Source: Tamaricihabitans halophyticus (lineage in GTDB: Bacteria > Actinomycetota > Actinomycetes > Mycobacteriales > Pseudonocardiaceae). From it: a stretch of 64,000 nucleotides of DNA. The notes below the pieces were generated by a model. It was given only the letters and a program-made list of their open reading frames with translations, ran no database searches and was not told the origin of the DNA. The stretch spans positions 1-64,000 of the forward strand of contig NZ_SLXQ01000012.1 in assembly GCF_004340875.1 (NCBI RefSeq), written 5' to 3'. The position numbers were made by a program, and so were the translations under genes. Of the stretch, positions 49,729 through 57,476 are shown piece after piece (the stretch's first letter is position 1; each line of letters begins with the position of its first letter).

Positions 49729-50108
49729 GTAAGTGGGGCAAGCTCGGGATGGCGATCGTGCTCGAGGTGGTCGGCACGCTTTCGCTGCGCGCGATGGAGG
49801 GGTTTACCTACCCGTGGTGGCTGGCCTCGGTCGTCCTTGGCTATGCCGGCGCGTTCTATCTGGTGGCGAAGGTGCTCGCGGAGGGAATGCCAGTCGGCGT
49901 CGCGTACGGCATCTGGGCGGCTTCCGGGGTCGCGCTGACCGCGATACTCGGATCCTTCATCTTCGGCGACGCGCTGACCTGGCTGATTGGCTTGGGTATC
50001 GCGCTCATCGCCGCTGGGGTGCTGGTGGTGGAGATCGGTTCGCAGCGCGCCGAGGCCAACCGAGTGGCGAAATCCGGCGGCAAACTCAGTTTCGTGGGAG
50101 GTGACTGA
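49725..50108 (+). CDS. SMR-family multidrug/cation efflux subunit 1
   Basis: The 127-residue protein has four helices and the SMR essential glutamate E14 in AIVLEVVGTLSLRAME. The VAYGIWAASGVALTAI segment in helix 3 matches SMR proteins. A C-terminal about 20-residue hydrophilic tail is longer than usual. SMR pumps export cationic drugs or small polar cations by proton exchange. The next gene encodes a second, shorter SMR subunit, so a heterodimeric pump like EbrAB or YkkCD is likely. Confidence 0.92.
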   Translation: MSKWGKLGMAIVLEVVGTLSLRAMEGFTYPWWLASVVLGYAGAFYLVAKVLAEGMPVGVAYGIWAASGVALTAILGSFIFGDALTWLIGLGIALIAAGVLVVEIGSQRAEANRVAKSGGKLSFVGGD

Positions 50109-50110
50109 CC

Positions 50111-50440
50111 TTGCTGTGGTTGACGCTCACCGGCGCGATCGTGATGGAGACCGTCGCGACACTGTCCATGAAGGCCTCGGCCGGGTTCACAAGGAAGGCG
50201 TGGTTGGCGCCGGTGGTTCTCGGCTACGCCGCCGCGTTCACGCTGCTCGGTATCGTGCTGGCACAAGGAATGTCGGTCGGTGTCGCCTACGGCATCTGGG
50301 CGGCTTCCGGTGTCGCACTGACCGCGATCTTCGGTCGGATCATCTTCCGCGATCCGCTGACCTGGTTCATGGCAGCGGGTATCGCACTGATCATCGGTGG
50401 CGTACTCGTCGTTGAACTCGGCGCGCAGGCTGCGCACTGA
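50111..50440 (+). CDS. SMR-family multidrug/cation efflux subunit 2
   Basis: The 109-residue protein starts at TTG 50111, with GGGAGG overlapping the end of the preceding gene. It has four helices and the essential glutamate E13 in AIVMETVATLSMKAS. The helix 3 signature VAYGIWAASGVALTAI is identical to subunit 1. Unequal tails in the pair suggest opposite membrane orientation in a heterodimer, as known for EbrAB. The unknown 229-residue protein starts 26 bp downstream. Confidence 0.9.
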   Translation: MLWLTLTGAIVMETVATLSMKASAGFTRKAWLAPVVLGYAAAFTLLGIVLAQGMSVGVAYGIWAASGVALTAIFGRIIFRDPLTWFMAAGIALIIGGVLVVELGAQAAH

Positions 50441-50466
50441 CCCGTTGTCAGAAAAGGAGTATCCGC

Positions 50467-51156
50467 ATGGTTCAGATCACTGTGGACTCGCGCTTCCCGA
50501 AGGCCGACTTCGGCACGCCTTCGCCACGCGGGTTCCTCTATCTCGGCATCGAAGCGAGTCCATTCGGGAAGGGACCGTTCGTCGGCCGCAGCCCTGACCG
50601 GGACGCGGCATTGAGTCGCGTCTTCGAACTGGCCGCGAAGCTGGACGAGCACCCGAAGGTCGAGGCGAGCAGCGTGTACCGTGCGGTGCTCGCGCCACCG
50701 ATTCCGGGCAGGCCGAACACGGATATCGCGGTACTGATCGAAACGAGCTCGCCAGCGGATCTAGCCGAGGTGCAGGAAACCGAGGAATGCCAACGGTTGG
50801 GCGCGAGCACGGTGCTGCGGGCGCGAAACATCAAGAAGATCGGATCGACCGATCCGGGTAGGCGGGGCAGCACCTTCATGCTGAATCACTTCATCGGGAC
50901 GGATTCGGATACCGCGGTGGCCGTTTGGGAGACGCTGACCGGTTGGTTCACCAGGAAAACCGGGATCGACAACTCGACGGCGCTCGTTCCTGTCGACACC
51001 GGCCCCTATGCGCTGGTCAACTTCGCTCGGTTGCCGGTAGGACCGCGCCGGTTCCTGCTCCGGCAGTTCACCAGACCATCCTTCGGTTCCTTTGTACGGG
51101 CCAGATTGCGGGAGTACGAGATGGTTTCACTGCCGATCTTCTACGTGCCGGCATGA
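50467..51156 (+). CDS. Protein of unknown function in the SMR/P450 operon
   Basis: The 229-residue soluble protein has no signal peptide and starts at ATG 50467 with AAAAGGAG upstream. I do not recognise the family. Distinct blocks are GFLYLGIEASPFGKGPFVG, DTDIAVLIE-like NTDIAVLIETSSPADLAEVQ, FMLNHFIGTDSDTAVAVWE and LVNFARLPVGPRRFLLRQF. The alternation of strands and helices suggests a ferredoxin-like alpha/beta (dimeric alpha-beta barrel) fold, but that is a weak impression. Its TGA overlaps the P450 ATG, so the two are translationally coupled and may act on the same compound. Confidence 0.7.
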   Translation: MVQITVDSRFPKADFGTPSPRGFLYLGIEASPFGKGPFVGRSPDRDAALSRVFELAAKLDEHPKVEASSVYRAVLAPPIPGRPNTDIAVLIETSSPADLAEVQETEECQRLGASTVLRARNIKKIGSTDPGRRGSTFMLNHFIGTDSDTAVAVWETLTGWFTRKTGIDNSTALVPVDTGPYALVNFARLPVGPRRFLLRQFTRPSFGSFVRARLREYEMVSLPIFYVPA

Positions 51157-52424
51157 GCGGGCCGATCACGAGTGCCCGACGCGCCGCGCGGGCGAGGATG
51201 TATACCGGGCTCAGCTGGGCGCACGCCAAGGTTCGTGGTGATGAGTTCAGCCGGCTCATGCTGACTACCGGGATGCGTGATCCGTGCCCGCACTACCGGC
51301 GGCTGCGCGAAGCTGGGCCGCTGGCGCTCAGTTCCTCCGGGGTATGGGCGATTACCGGACATCGGTTGTGCGGTCAGGTGTTGCGGGATTCGCGCTTCGG
51401 GGTGCGGACCGTGCCGTATCAGCGCGATGCGCAGGGGCCGCTGGAGTACCAGCAGGGAGCCGAGGAGGATTTCTCCGTTCTCGGGCTGGACCCGCCAGAT
51501 CACGGGCGGGTCCGAAAGCTCGCCGCGCCGGCCTTCCGCCCCAAGACGATGGCGAGTTACCGCCCGGCGATCGAGCGGGTAACGTACGAGCTGCTTGATC
51601 GAGCGGCCGATCTCGGTAGCTTCGACCTGATGGCCGAGCTGGCCGCGCCATTGCCGATCAGGGTGATCGCCGAACTGCTCGGAGTCCCCGACGAGTACTC
51701 CGGGCCGTTTCGGGATTATGGCGCCATCGTGGCGAAATCGATCGATGGCAGCCCTTCCGCCATGAACGTGCCCGAACTCGGCGCGGCGACAAGGGCGCTC
51801 GAGGAGTTGTTCGCCGAACTGCTCACCCGGCGCGCTCGGGAACCAGGTAACGATATTCTCAGCCAGATCGCCGCCGATCACGCGGCCGATCGGATCTCGC
51901 CGCGCGAGGTCCTTGCGCTGTGCCGGATCCTGCTCATCGCCGGGTTCGAAACCACGGTCAACCTCGTTGGCAACGGCATGCTCGCGCTGCTGAACGATCC
52001 GGAGCAGTGGGCGGCGCTGAATGCGCGACCCGAGCTCGCGACGGCGGTCACCGAGGAGACGCTGCGCTACGACCCGCCGGTACAGGCAACGATCCGCTAC
52101 CCACGAGAAACCGTGCATCTCGCGGGACGCCGGATCGGCGCCGCCGAACCGATGTACGTGTTGACTGGCGCTGCGGGCCGCGATGCCACGGTTTTCGCCG
52201 ACCCGGACCGGTTCGACATCCGCAGACCGGCCCGCGCGGACCATCTCGCGTTCGGTGCCGGACCGCACTATTGTCTTGGCGCGCCATTGGCGCGTCTGGA
52301 GGGTGAAGTGTTCTTCGCCGCGGTGCCCGCGCGCCTTCCCCGGTTGGTCCGCGACGGTCCCGCGGTGCGGCGGCCGATGATGGCACTACGGGGCCTCGCC
52401 AGGCTACCGGTCCGCGCTGGCTAG
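51153..52424 (+). CDS. Cytochrome P450
   Basis: The 423-residue soluble P450 has I-helix AGFETTVN, ExxR in EETLRYDPP, the K-helix arginine partner further on, and the heme loop FGAGPHYCLGAPLARLE with C374 as thiolate ligand. It resembles bacterial class I CYPs, which need a ferredoxin and reductase; none is encoded nearby. ATG 51153 overlaps the preceding stop. The aspartase-family lyase begins 17 bp downstream. A hydroxylation or other oxidation in a small-molecule pathway is likely. Confidence 0.93.
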   Translation: MSGPITSARRAARARMYTGLSWAHAKVRGDEFSRLMLTTGMRDPCPHYRRLREAGPLALSSSGVWAITGHRLCGQVLRDSRFGVRTVPYQRDAQGPLEYQQGAEEDFSVLGLDPPDHGRVRKLAAPAFRPKTMASYRPAIERVTYELLDRAADLGSFDLMAELAAPLPIRVIAELLGVPDEYSGPFRDYGAIVAKSIDGSPSAMNVPELGAATRALEELFAELLTRRAREPGNDILSQIAADHAADRISPREVLALCRILLIAGFETTVNLVGNGMLALLNDPEQWAALNARPELATAVTEETLRYDPPVQATIRYPRETVHLAGRRIGAAEPMYVLTGAAGRDATVFADPDRFDIRRPARADHLAFGAGPHYCLGAPLARLEGEVFFAAVPARLPRLVRDGPAVRRPMMALRGLARLPVRAG

Positions 52425-52441
52425 GAAAGGATATCTGGACT

Positions 52442-53701
52442 ATGTCGGTCCCGAGGGACAACCAGCTGTACGGAACGCAAACCGAGCTGGGCTTGGGTAA
52501 CTTCCCATTGCGGGGCCGAACCCTTGGCGAGCTTGCGCCGTTCGTCCGGAACTACGTACTGGTCAAACTTGCCGCCGCGCGAGCCAATCGAGCGTGTGGG
52601 GTGCTGGACGAGGCCAGATGTGCCGCGATTGTGGCCGCCGGCGAGGAGGTCATCGCGGGCAACCACGATGACCAGTTCCCGATCCCGCTGGTCCACGGTG
52701 GTGGCGGGACCACCGCGAATATGAACGTGAACGAGGTGCTCGCGGCACGCGCGAGCGCGCTTGCCGGCGTCGCGGTGCATCCGAACGACCACGTGAACGC
52801 CGCACAGTCGACGAACGACAGCTATCCAACCGCGATGGCCCTGACGGTCCTGGAACTCGTCCAGCAGCCGGTCGCCGCGCTGCGCGAGCTGTCCGCCACC
52901 TTCGAACGCAAAGCCGCCGAGTTCGCCGGGACCCCGCACCTTGGTCGGACCTGCCTGCAGGACGCGGTCACGCTCACCGCCGGGGATACCCATCTGGCGC
53001 AGGCGGCAGCGATCGACCGGAACGCGGCCGGGCTGGCCGCCTCGGCCGATCAACTACACGCGGTGCCGATGGGCGCCACGGCGGTTGGCACCGGCGTCGG
53101 TGCGCCGCAAGGGTTTGCCCAGCGGTGTGTCCAGGAGCTACGGGAGCTGACCGGGTTCTCGCTCACCACTGCCGAGAACCGCTACGACAGTCTGGCTCAT
53201 CTGGACCCCTATGCCGAGATCGGCGCGGCCGGCTCCCGAGCGGCGAGCACGATGGCCAAGATCGCCGCGGATATCCGATTGCTTTCCGCCGGGCCACACG
53301 GTGGTTTCGGTGATCTCACCATTCCCGCCCGGCAAGCCGGATCATCCATCATGCCGGGGAAGGTCAATCCAGTGATCCCCGAGTACGTGATGCAACTCAG
53401 CTACCGGATCCGGGGGCAGAGTTACACCGTGGACTGTGCGGTCGCGGCTGGCGAGCTGGAACTCAACGTGATGGAACCGGTTATTCTCGACGCGCTGACA
53501 ACGATCTTCGCCGACCTCACCGCCGCGGCCGAAGCGTTCGCGCGGCGTTGCGTGGCAGGGCTGGCCTGGGACGGCGCGCATCGGGAACGCAACCTCGCCG
53601 GGGCGTTGGACAACCTGGTGGAGTTGGCGGCAGTCGAAGGACACCAGCAGGTCACCGCGAAGAATGCCAGCGAACCAGGCGAGGACCGGTCAGGTGGCTA
53701 G
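52442..53701 (+). CDS. Aspartase/fumarase-superfamily lyase
   Basis: The 419-residue protein follows the superfamily pattern: GGTTANMNVNEVLAARA, HVNAAQSTNDSYPTAMAL and the signature loop GSSIMPGKVNP (S301, S302, K307). The position held by His188 of fumarase or Gln191 of aspartase, in the GRTxLQDA motif, is cysteine (C171). It is shorter than the usual about 460-470 residues, mostly at the C-terminus. It probably adds or removes ammonia, water or an amine across a fumarate-like double bond, but its substrate is unlikely to be standard aspartate. It is last in the TetR operon and converges on the next gene. Confidence 0.85.
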   Translation: MSVPRDNQLYGTQTELGLGNFPLRGRTLGELAPFVRNYVLVKLAAARANRACGVLDEARCAAIVAAGEEVIAGNHDDQFPIPLVHGGGGTTANMNVNEVLAARASALAGVAVHPNDHVNAAQSTNDSYPTAMALTVLELVQQPVAALRELSATFERKAAEFAGTPHLGRTCLQDAVTLTAGDTHLAQAAAIDRNAAGLAASADQLHAVPMGATAVGTGVGAPQGFAQRCVQELRELTGFSLTTAENRYDSLAHLDPYAEIGAAGSRAASTMAKIAADIRLLSAGPHGGFGDLTIPARQAGSSIMPGKVNPVIPEYVMQLSYRIRGQSYTVDCAVAAGELELNVMEPVILDALTTIFADLTAAAEAFARRCVAGLAWDGAHRERNLAGALDNLVELAAVEGHQQVTAKNASEPGEDRSGG

Positions 53702-54273
53702 CGGTTGCTTGCCGCCTGCCATGCCGGATCACGGCCGATGAAGGCCATCAGCTTGTCCTGTGCCGAGGCGTTCTCGGCTACGGGTACGGCTGGACCGAAC
53801 TGGCCACTGTCGCGCAGCATCTGCTCGATCGGCGTAACCGCGGCCAGCGCGGCATGACAGCGCTCCGCGTCGAGATCCGGTTCCCTGCCAAATGCCTTGG
53901 CCAGATCCCAGGAGTGCATCCAGATATCGTCGGTGTAGAACTGGTCGATCGCTTCGTCCACCGGCTTGTCCCCGGTGTGTGGGTTACTGAGTACCCGCCC
54001 GGCTGGATCGTCCAAAATAGCCTGAATATCCGCGGCATGTTGCCGCCATGCCGCTGCCGGGTCCGCAGAGACATCCAGCGCGGGCAGCTCGATACCGGCA
54101 CCGGCGAGAAAACCGCGGGACCATTCCACGAGATGTCGCACGATGTCTTCCGCCGTCCATTCGGCGACCGGGCTGGGCCGCGCCCAGTCACCGGCGGTGG
54201 CGCTTTCCACCAGCTCGGTGAACCGGGCCGCGTCCCTCGCGTGCCGCGTGGCGGCGTTGGTCAGCTTCGCCAC
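53698..54273 (-). CDS. Maleylpyruvate isomerase-family mycothiol-dependent enzyme
   Basis: The 191-residue protein has a DinB/MDMPI-type helical bundle. VAEWTAEDIVRHLVEWSRGF carries the expected metal-ligand histidine, and FYTDDIWMHSWDLAKAFG the second conserved H-x3-D (as in TIGR03086 proteins). These enzymes use mycothiol. GTG 54273 starts 1 bp after the SRPBCC gene. The plus-strand lyase overlaps its end by 4 bp (shared CTAG). The substrate is unknown. Confidence 0.8.
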   Translation of the reverse strand: MAKLTNAATRHARDAARFTELVESATAGDWARPSPVAEWTAEDIVRHLVEWSRGFLAGAGIELPALDVSADPAAAWRQHAADIQAILDDPAGRVLSNPHTGDKPVDEAIDQFYTDDIWMHSWDLAKAFGREPDLDAERCHAALAAVTPIEQMLRDSGQFGPAVPVAENASAQDKLMAFIGRDPAWQAASNR

Positions 54274-54274
54274 G

Positions 54275-54754
54275 TCACGCCTCCGCCAGTAGCTCGTCGA
54301 GCTTCTCGTAACCCTCGTTGACGCCGACTTCCATACCGCTGGACAGGATGCCGTCGCGGCTCTCGAAGTCCTCAACCACACTGAGGGTGCGGAGCCGGGT
54401 GCGACCGCCAGGCAGTTCGGTGAACGTCAGGGTCTCCAGCGAGACCCCGTCCGGTACGCCTTCGTAGGTGAAGGTCCAGACGATCCGCTCGGCTGGGCGT
54501 ACCTCGTGGAAGCTGCCGTAGAAGCTGGCGATCTCCGCTCCGTCCCTGTCGTTGGCAAAGGCCCACGCGCCGCCGGTGGTGGCGTCCCACTTGGTGATCC
54601 TGGTGGTCACCGAGCGCGGCCCGATCCAGCGTGCGTAGAGCTCCGGGTCGGTATGCGCGCGGAACACCAACTCGGGCGCCGCGTCGAACTCCCGGACCAT
54701 CTCGATAGTCGGTACCTTCTCGTTCGCGATGATCTCGGTCTCGTGCTTGCTCAT
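54275..54754 (-). CDS. SRPBCC (AHSA1-type) domain protein
   Basis: The 159-residue protein has the AHSA1 pattern: VREFDAAPELVFRAHTDPEL, WIGPRSVTTRITKWDATTGG, SFYGSFHEVRPAERIVWTFT and DGILSSGMEVGVNEGYEKLD. The fold is a lipid- or hydrophobic-ligand-binding cup. Pairing with an ArsR regulator is a frequent arrangement in actinobacteria. ATG 54754 overlaps the ArsR stop by 4 bp. Confidence 0.88.
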   Translation of the reverse strand: MSKHETEIIANEKVPTIEMVREFDAAPELVFRAHTDPELYARWIGPRSVTTRITKWDATTGGAWAFANDRDGAEIASFYGSFHEVRPAERIVWTFTYEGVPDGVSLETLTFTELPGGRTRLRTLSVVEDFESRDGILSSGMEVGVNEGYEKLDELLAEA

Positions 54755-55119
54755 GATGCGTCCTTCCGATCGGTTCGTTGTTGGTTCTGCTCGTTCGTCA
54801 GTTCGTCCAGCACCGCGTCGAGGCGCTGGTAGCGCTCCTCAGCCCGTTGTCGATAGCGCTCGATCCACTTCGTCATCAGGTCGAACACCTCCGCTTCCAG
54901 GTGGACCGGCCGGCGCTGCGCGTCCTTGCCCCTGGTCACCAGTCCGGCGTCCTCGAGCACCTTCAGGTGCTTGGAGACCGCCTGCAAGCTCATGTCGTAC
55001 GGCTCGGCCAGCTCGCCAACGGTCGCGTCGGCGCAAGCCAGCCGGGCGACCAGATCGCGCCGGGTTGGATCGGCCAGTGCCGCGAACACCAGGTTGAGCT
55101 GCTCCATGCCGTCACTCAC
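54751..55119 (-). CDS. ArsR-family transcriptional regulator
   Basis: The 122-residue protein has the winged helix VFAALADPTRRDLVARLA, then MSLQAVSKHLKVLEDAGLV. No metal-binding cysteine pair is evident, which fits the SRPBCC-linked ArsR subgroup. GTG 55119 has GAGG six bases upstream; ATG 55107 is the alternative. Upstream direct repeats at 55129-55188 suggest autoregulation. Confidence 0.87.
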   Translation of the reverse strand: MSDGMEQLNLVFAALADPTRRDLVARLACADATVGELAEPYDMSLQAVSKHLKVLEDAGLVTRGKDAQRRPVHLEAEVFDLMTKWIERYRQRAEERYQRLDAVLDELTNEQNQQRTDRKDAS

Positions 55120-55128
55120 CAGCTTCCT

Positions 55129-55188
55129 CAACTAGTCGGTTGAATACAAAGTAAGACGCGTCCGCGTCTTTGTCAACTAGTTGGTTGA
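55129..55188. promoter_or_regulatory. Two 15-bp direct repeats plus inverted repeat, candidate ArsR operator
   Basis: CAACTAGTCGGTTGA (55129-55143) and CAACTAGTTGGTTGA (55174-55188) differ at one base and are 45 bp apart. Between them AAGACGCG-TC-CGCGTCTT (55153-55170) is a perfect 8-bp inverted repeat. The first repeat lies just upstream of the ArsR GTG start. Confidence 0.5.
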
Positions 55189-55321
55189 TAACGCGGCGGA
55201 GCTGTGCGGTTGGCGGCGTCGGCGGACGGGTGTGTCGCGCCGCGCCGAGATATGTCACCGTATGGAGCAGCATCACTACCCTTGCACCGGGTAAGGCGGA
55301 CGGCACGGAAAAGGGGAATCG

Positions 55322-56137
55322 GTGGAGGATGAAACTCCGCGTGCGTCCACGTGGATCGACGAGACCAAACCGTCGGTGGCGCGCATGTACGACTACCTGC
55401 TTGGCGGGAAAGATCACTACGAGGCCGATCGCCAGCTGGTGAAGGCCGTCGAGCAGATGGTGCCGAACATCGAACAGTTCGCGCGGGTGAACCGGCAGTT
55501 CATGATGCGCGCGGTGCGGTGGTGTGCCACTACCGGCGGCGTCACCCAGTTCCTCGACTGCGGCTCCGGGCTACCGACCGCGCAGAACGTCCACCAGGTC
55601 GCCGCGCGGTATCAGGGTGAAGCGAAGGTCGTGTACGTCGATCACGATCCCATCGTGGCCGCGCACGGCAGGGCGATCCTCAGCGAGAACGACCGGACGC
55701 ACTTCGTCCAGGCCGATTTCCGCGAGCCCGAAGCGCTGCTCGCGAATCCGACCGTGCGCACCGAACTGGACTGGTCCAAGCCGATCTGCCTGGTGCACGG
55801 TTTTACCTTGCACCACATCGACAATCCGGTCGACGTGATGGCGACGCTGGTTGCCGCGCTACCGCCGGGGTCCTTCGTGGTGCTGTCGCATGTGCACCGC
55901 CCCGACGGCTCCGCGGAACACGCGAACCTGGTGGATCGCATTCACGAACGCGCCCGCGAAGGTGGCCTTCACGTGTGGTTCCGCAGCCGCGCGGAGATCG
56001 AGGCGCTGTTCGCGGGACTGGAGGTTATGGAGCCGGGTGTGGTGCGGCTGGTCGACTGGTGGCCAGCGGGGCCGCAGGAGCTGGTGGAGCCGTGGGATCA
56101 ACTGTCCCTCGGCGGCTTGGGCCGTAAACCCGAGTGA
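55322..56137 (+). CDS. SAM-dependent methyltransferase, actinobacterial Methyltransf_19 type
   Basis: The 271-residue protein belongs to the actinobacterial family with an N-terminal PSVARMYDYLLGGKDHYEAD block. The SAM loop is FLDCGSGLPTAQNVHQVA, followed by VVYVDHDPIVAAHGRAIL. These paralogues are abundant in actinomycetes and their acceptors are mostly unknown. GTG 55322 has GGGG five bases upstream. It converges on the AraC gene with a 47-bp gap. Confidence 0.9.
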   Translation: MEDETPRASTWIDETKPSVARMYDYLLGGKDHYEADRQLVKAVEQMVPNIEQFARVNRQFMMRAVRWCATTGGVTQFLDCGSGLPTAQNVHQVAARYQGEAKVVYVDHDPIVAAHGRAILSENDRTHFVQADFREPEALLANPTVRTELDWSKPICLVHGFTLHHIDNPVDVMATLVAALPPGSFVVLSHVHRPDGSAEHANLVDRIHERAREGGLHVWFRSRAEIEALFAGLEVMEPGVVRLVDWWPAGPQELVEPWDQLSLGGLGRKPE

Positions 56138-56184
56138 TTTATGTCCATCGCTTTTGGCTGCGTTATCGTCCCTGCCGGTCGGCT

Positions 56185-57132
56185 TCACTGTCGAATAGAG
56201 CTGGGGCGTACACCGAAATGCTGCTTGAACGCGGTGCTGAAAGCACTTGGCGAACAGAATCCGAGGCCGTATCCGATTTCCGTAATGGACATGTGTTGAT
56301 AGGTGGGGCTTTCCAGCCGGTAACGGGCGAGTTTAAGTCGTTCGTCTTTAATTAATTCACTCGGTGTCGTTCCTGCATGTTGAAGGGCCAGTTGGATCTG
56401 TCGGAGAGACCAGCCGAGGTCGCGAGCAATGGTGTGGCCAGAAAGGCTCGGATCGGCGACGTGGTGACGTACATGCTCACGTACCATGTGCTCGACATCT
56501 GCCAAGTGCCGGTTTACGTTCGGACTCGAGTCTCCAACCGCGAGCAGGCAGAGTAGGTCGATCATCCGTTCGTTCACGGAGTCAAACTGAGCAGAAGTTA
56601 GCTTCTCCCGTTCTTGGAACAGTGTGGCGACCAGGTCACCGACGATCCGTCCCAGACCCGTGCCCAGGTTTAGTCTTCTCGTCAGCGGTGCTGAGACGTC
56701 CAGCCGGTCGTCGATAGCTTGGCGAGGGACGACGAGAGCGAATCCACTAGCGGAACTCTGCGTCAGAGTGTATGGCTCGCATACTGTCATCAGGCCCGCG
56801 TATCCTCGCGACAAGGTACTCGTACGGTGACCCTGCCGCAGCATTGCGTGTCCGCTGGTTGGGATCACGACGCGGTAGTCTTCCTCAGTGCTGGCACGGA
56901 CGTGAGACGCCGTCCGGTGGTAGCCGACCCGATTAGAGCGCCATCCAATGAGTTGATACCTGCTAGTACTTGCTTTCCGCAAGGTTCCTTCGAAGCTATT
57001 GTACCCGGGCCCAGTCCAGCCTGTCACACCGTGAACGGCGCTCACCAAGTCGATCCAGAATTCCGCTCGATCGCGAGGCTCCAGCCCGATGGTGCTGAAT
57101 GACTCGACGATGACTGAGGAGCGCTCCGCCAA
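56185..57132 (-). CDS. AraC/XylS-family transcriptional regulator
   Basis: The 315-residue protein has an N-terminal AraC_binding_2-type domain (SFSTIGLEPRDRAEFWIDLV) and C-terminal double helix-turn-helix (DPSLSGHTIARDLGWSLRQI, MSITEIGYGLGFCSPSAF). TTG 57132 has AAAGGAG seven bases upstream. It is divergent from the CoA-dependent catabolic cluster, so activation of that cluster is likely. Its GC content is visibly lower than that of the genes to the left, and it marks the left edge of a compositional shift. Confidence 0.88.
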   Translation of the reverse strand: MAERSSVIVESFSTIGLEPRDRAEFWIDLVSAVHGVTGWTGPGYNSFEGTLRKASTSRYQLIGWRSNRVGYHRTASHVRASTEEDYRVVIPTSGHAMLRQGHRTSTLSRGYAGLMTVCEPYTLTQSSASGFALVVPRQAIDDRLDVSAPLTRRLNLGTGLGRIVGDLVATLFQEREKLTSAQFDSVNERMIDLLCLLAVGDSSPNVNRHLADVEHMVREHVRHHVADPSLSGHTIARDLGWSLRQIQLALQHAGTTPSELIKDERLKLARYRLESPTYQHMSITEIGYGLGFCSPSAFSTAFKQHFGVRPSSIRQ

Positions 57133-57476
57133 ACCTCGACTCCTTTCGCGTGACCGCCAGCACCCTTGACAAGCGAACCGTCATCCTAGCCCGCTCGAAA
57201 AGTGATCGCTAGTAACGCCCCTCGTCAGGACGGATGCTCTGCGTATCACAACAAGATTCCTTGCGCGCGGAAGAAATCGGGCTCGTCGTTGCGCCGGTAA
57301 CCTCTGTTTCCGCCGCGTCCAGCACACATAGGCGTCGGTGAGTCGACTCGAGACGTACTGCAATGTTGGTCGCGATTTGGCTGCAAAAGATAAGGAGAAG
57401 TCACAACTAGCTCCATCTAGTGCGCGTAGAACAGCGGCGAGTCCAAATCTGGCGAGTCCAATCTAGGAGAGACTAC
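57133..57476. promoter_or_regulatory. Divergent intergenic region between AraC and catabolic cluster
   Basis: This 344-bp stretch has no gene. Near its right end GGCGAGTCCAAATCT (57436-57450) is followed directly by GGCGAGTCCAATCT (57451-57464), a tandem repeat just before the ribosome site AGGAGA. AraC regulators often bind direct repeats, but this one may lie within the leader. I see no other clear element in the rest. Confidence 0.4.
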
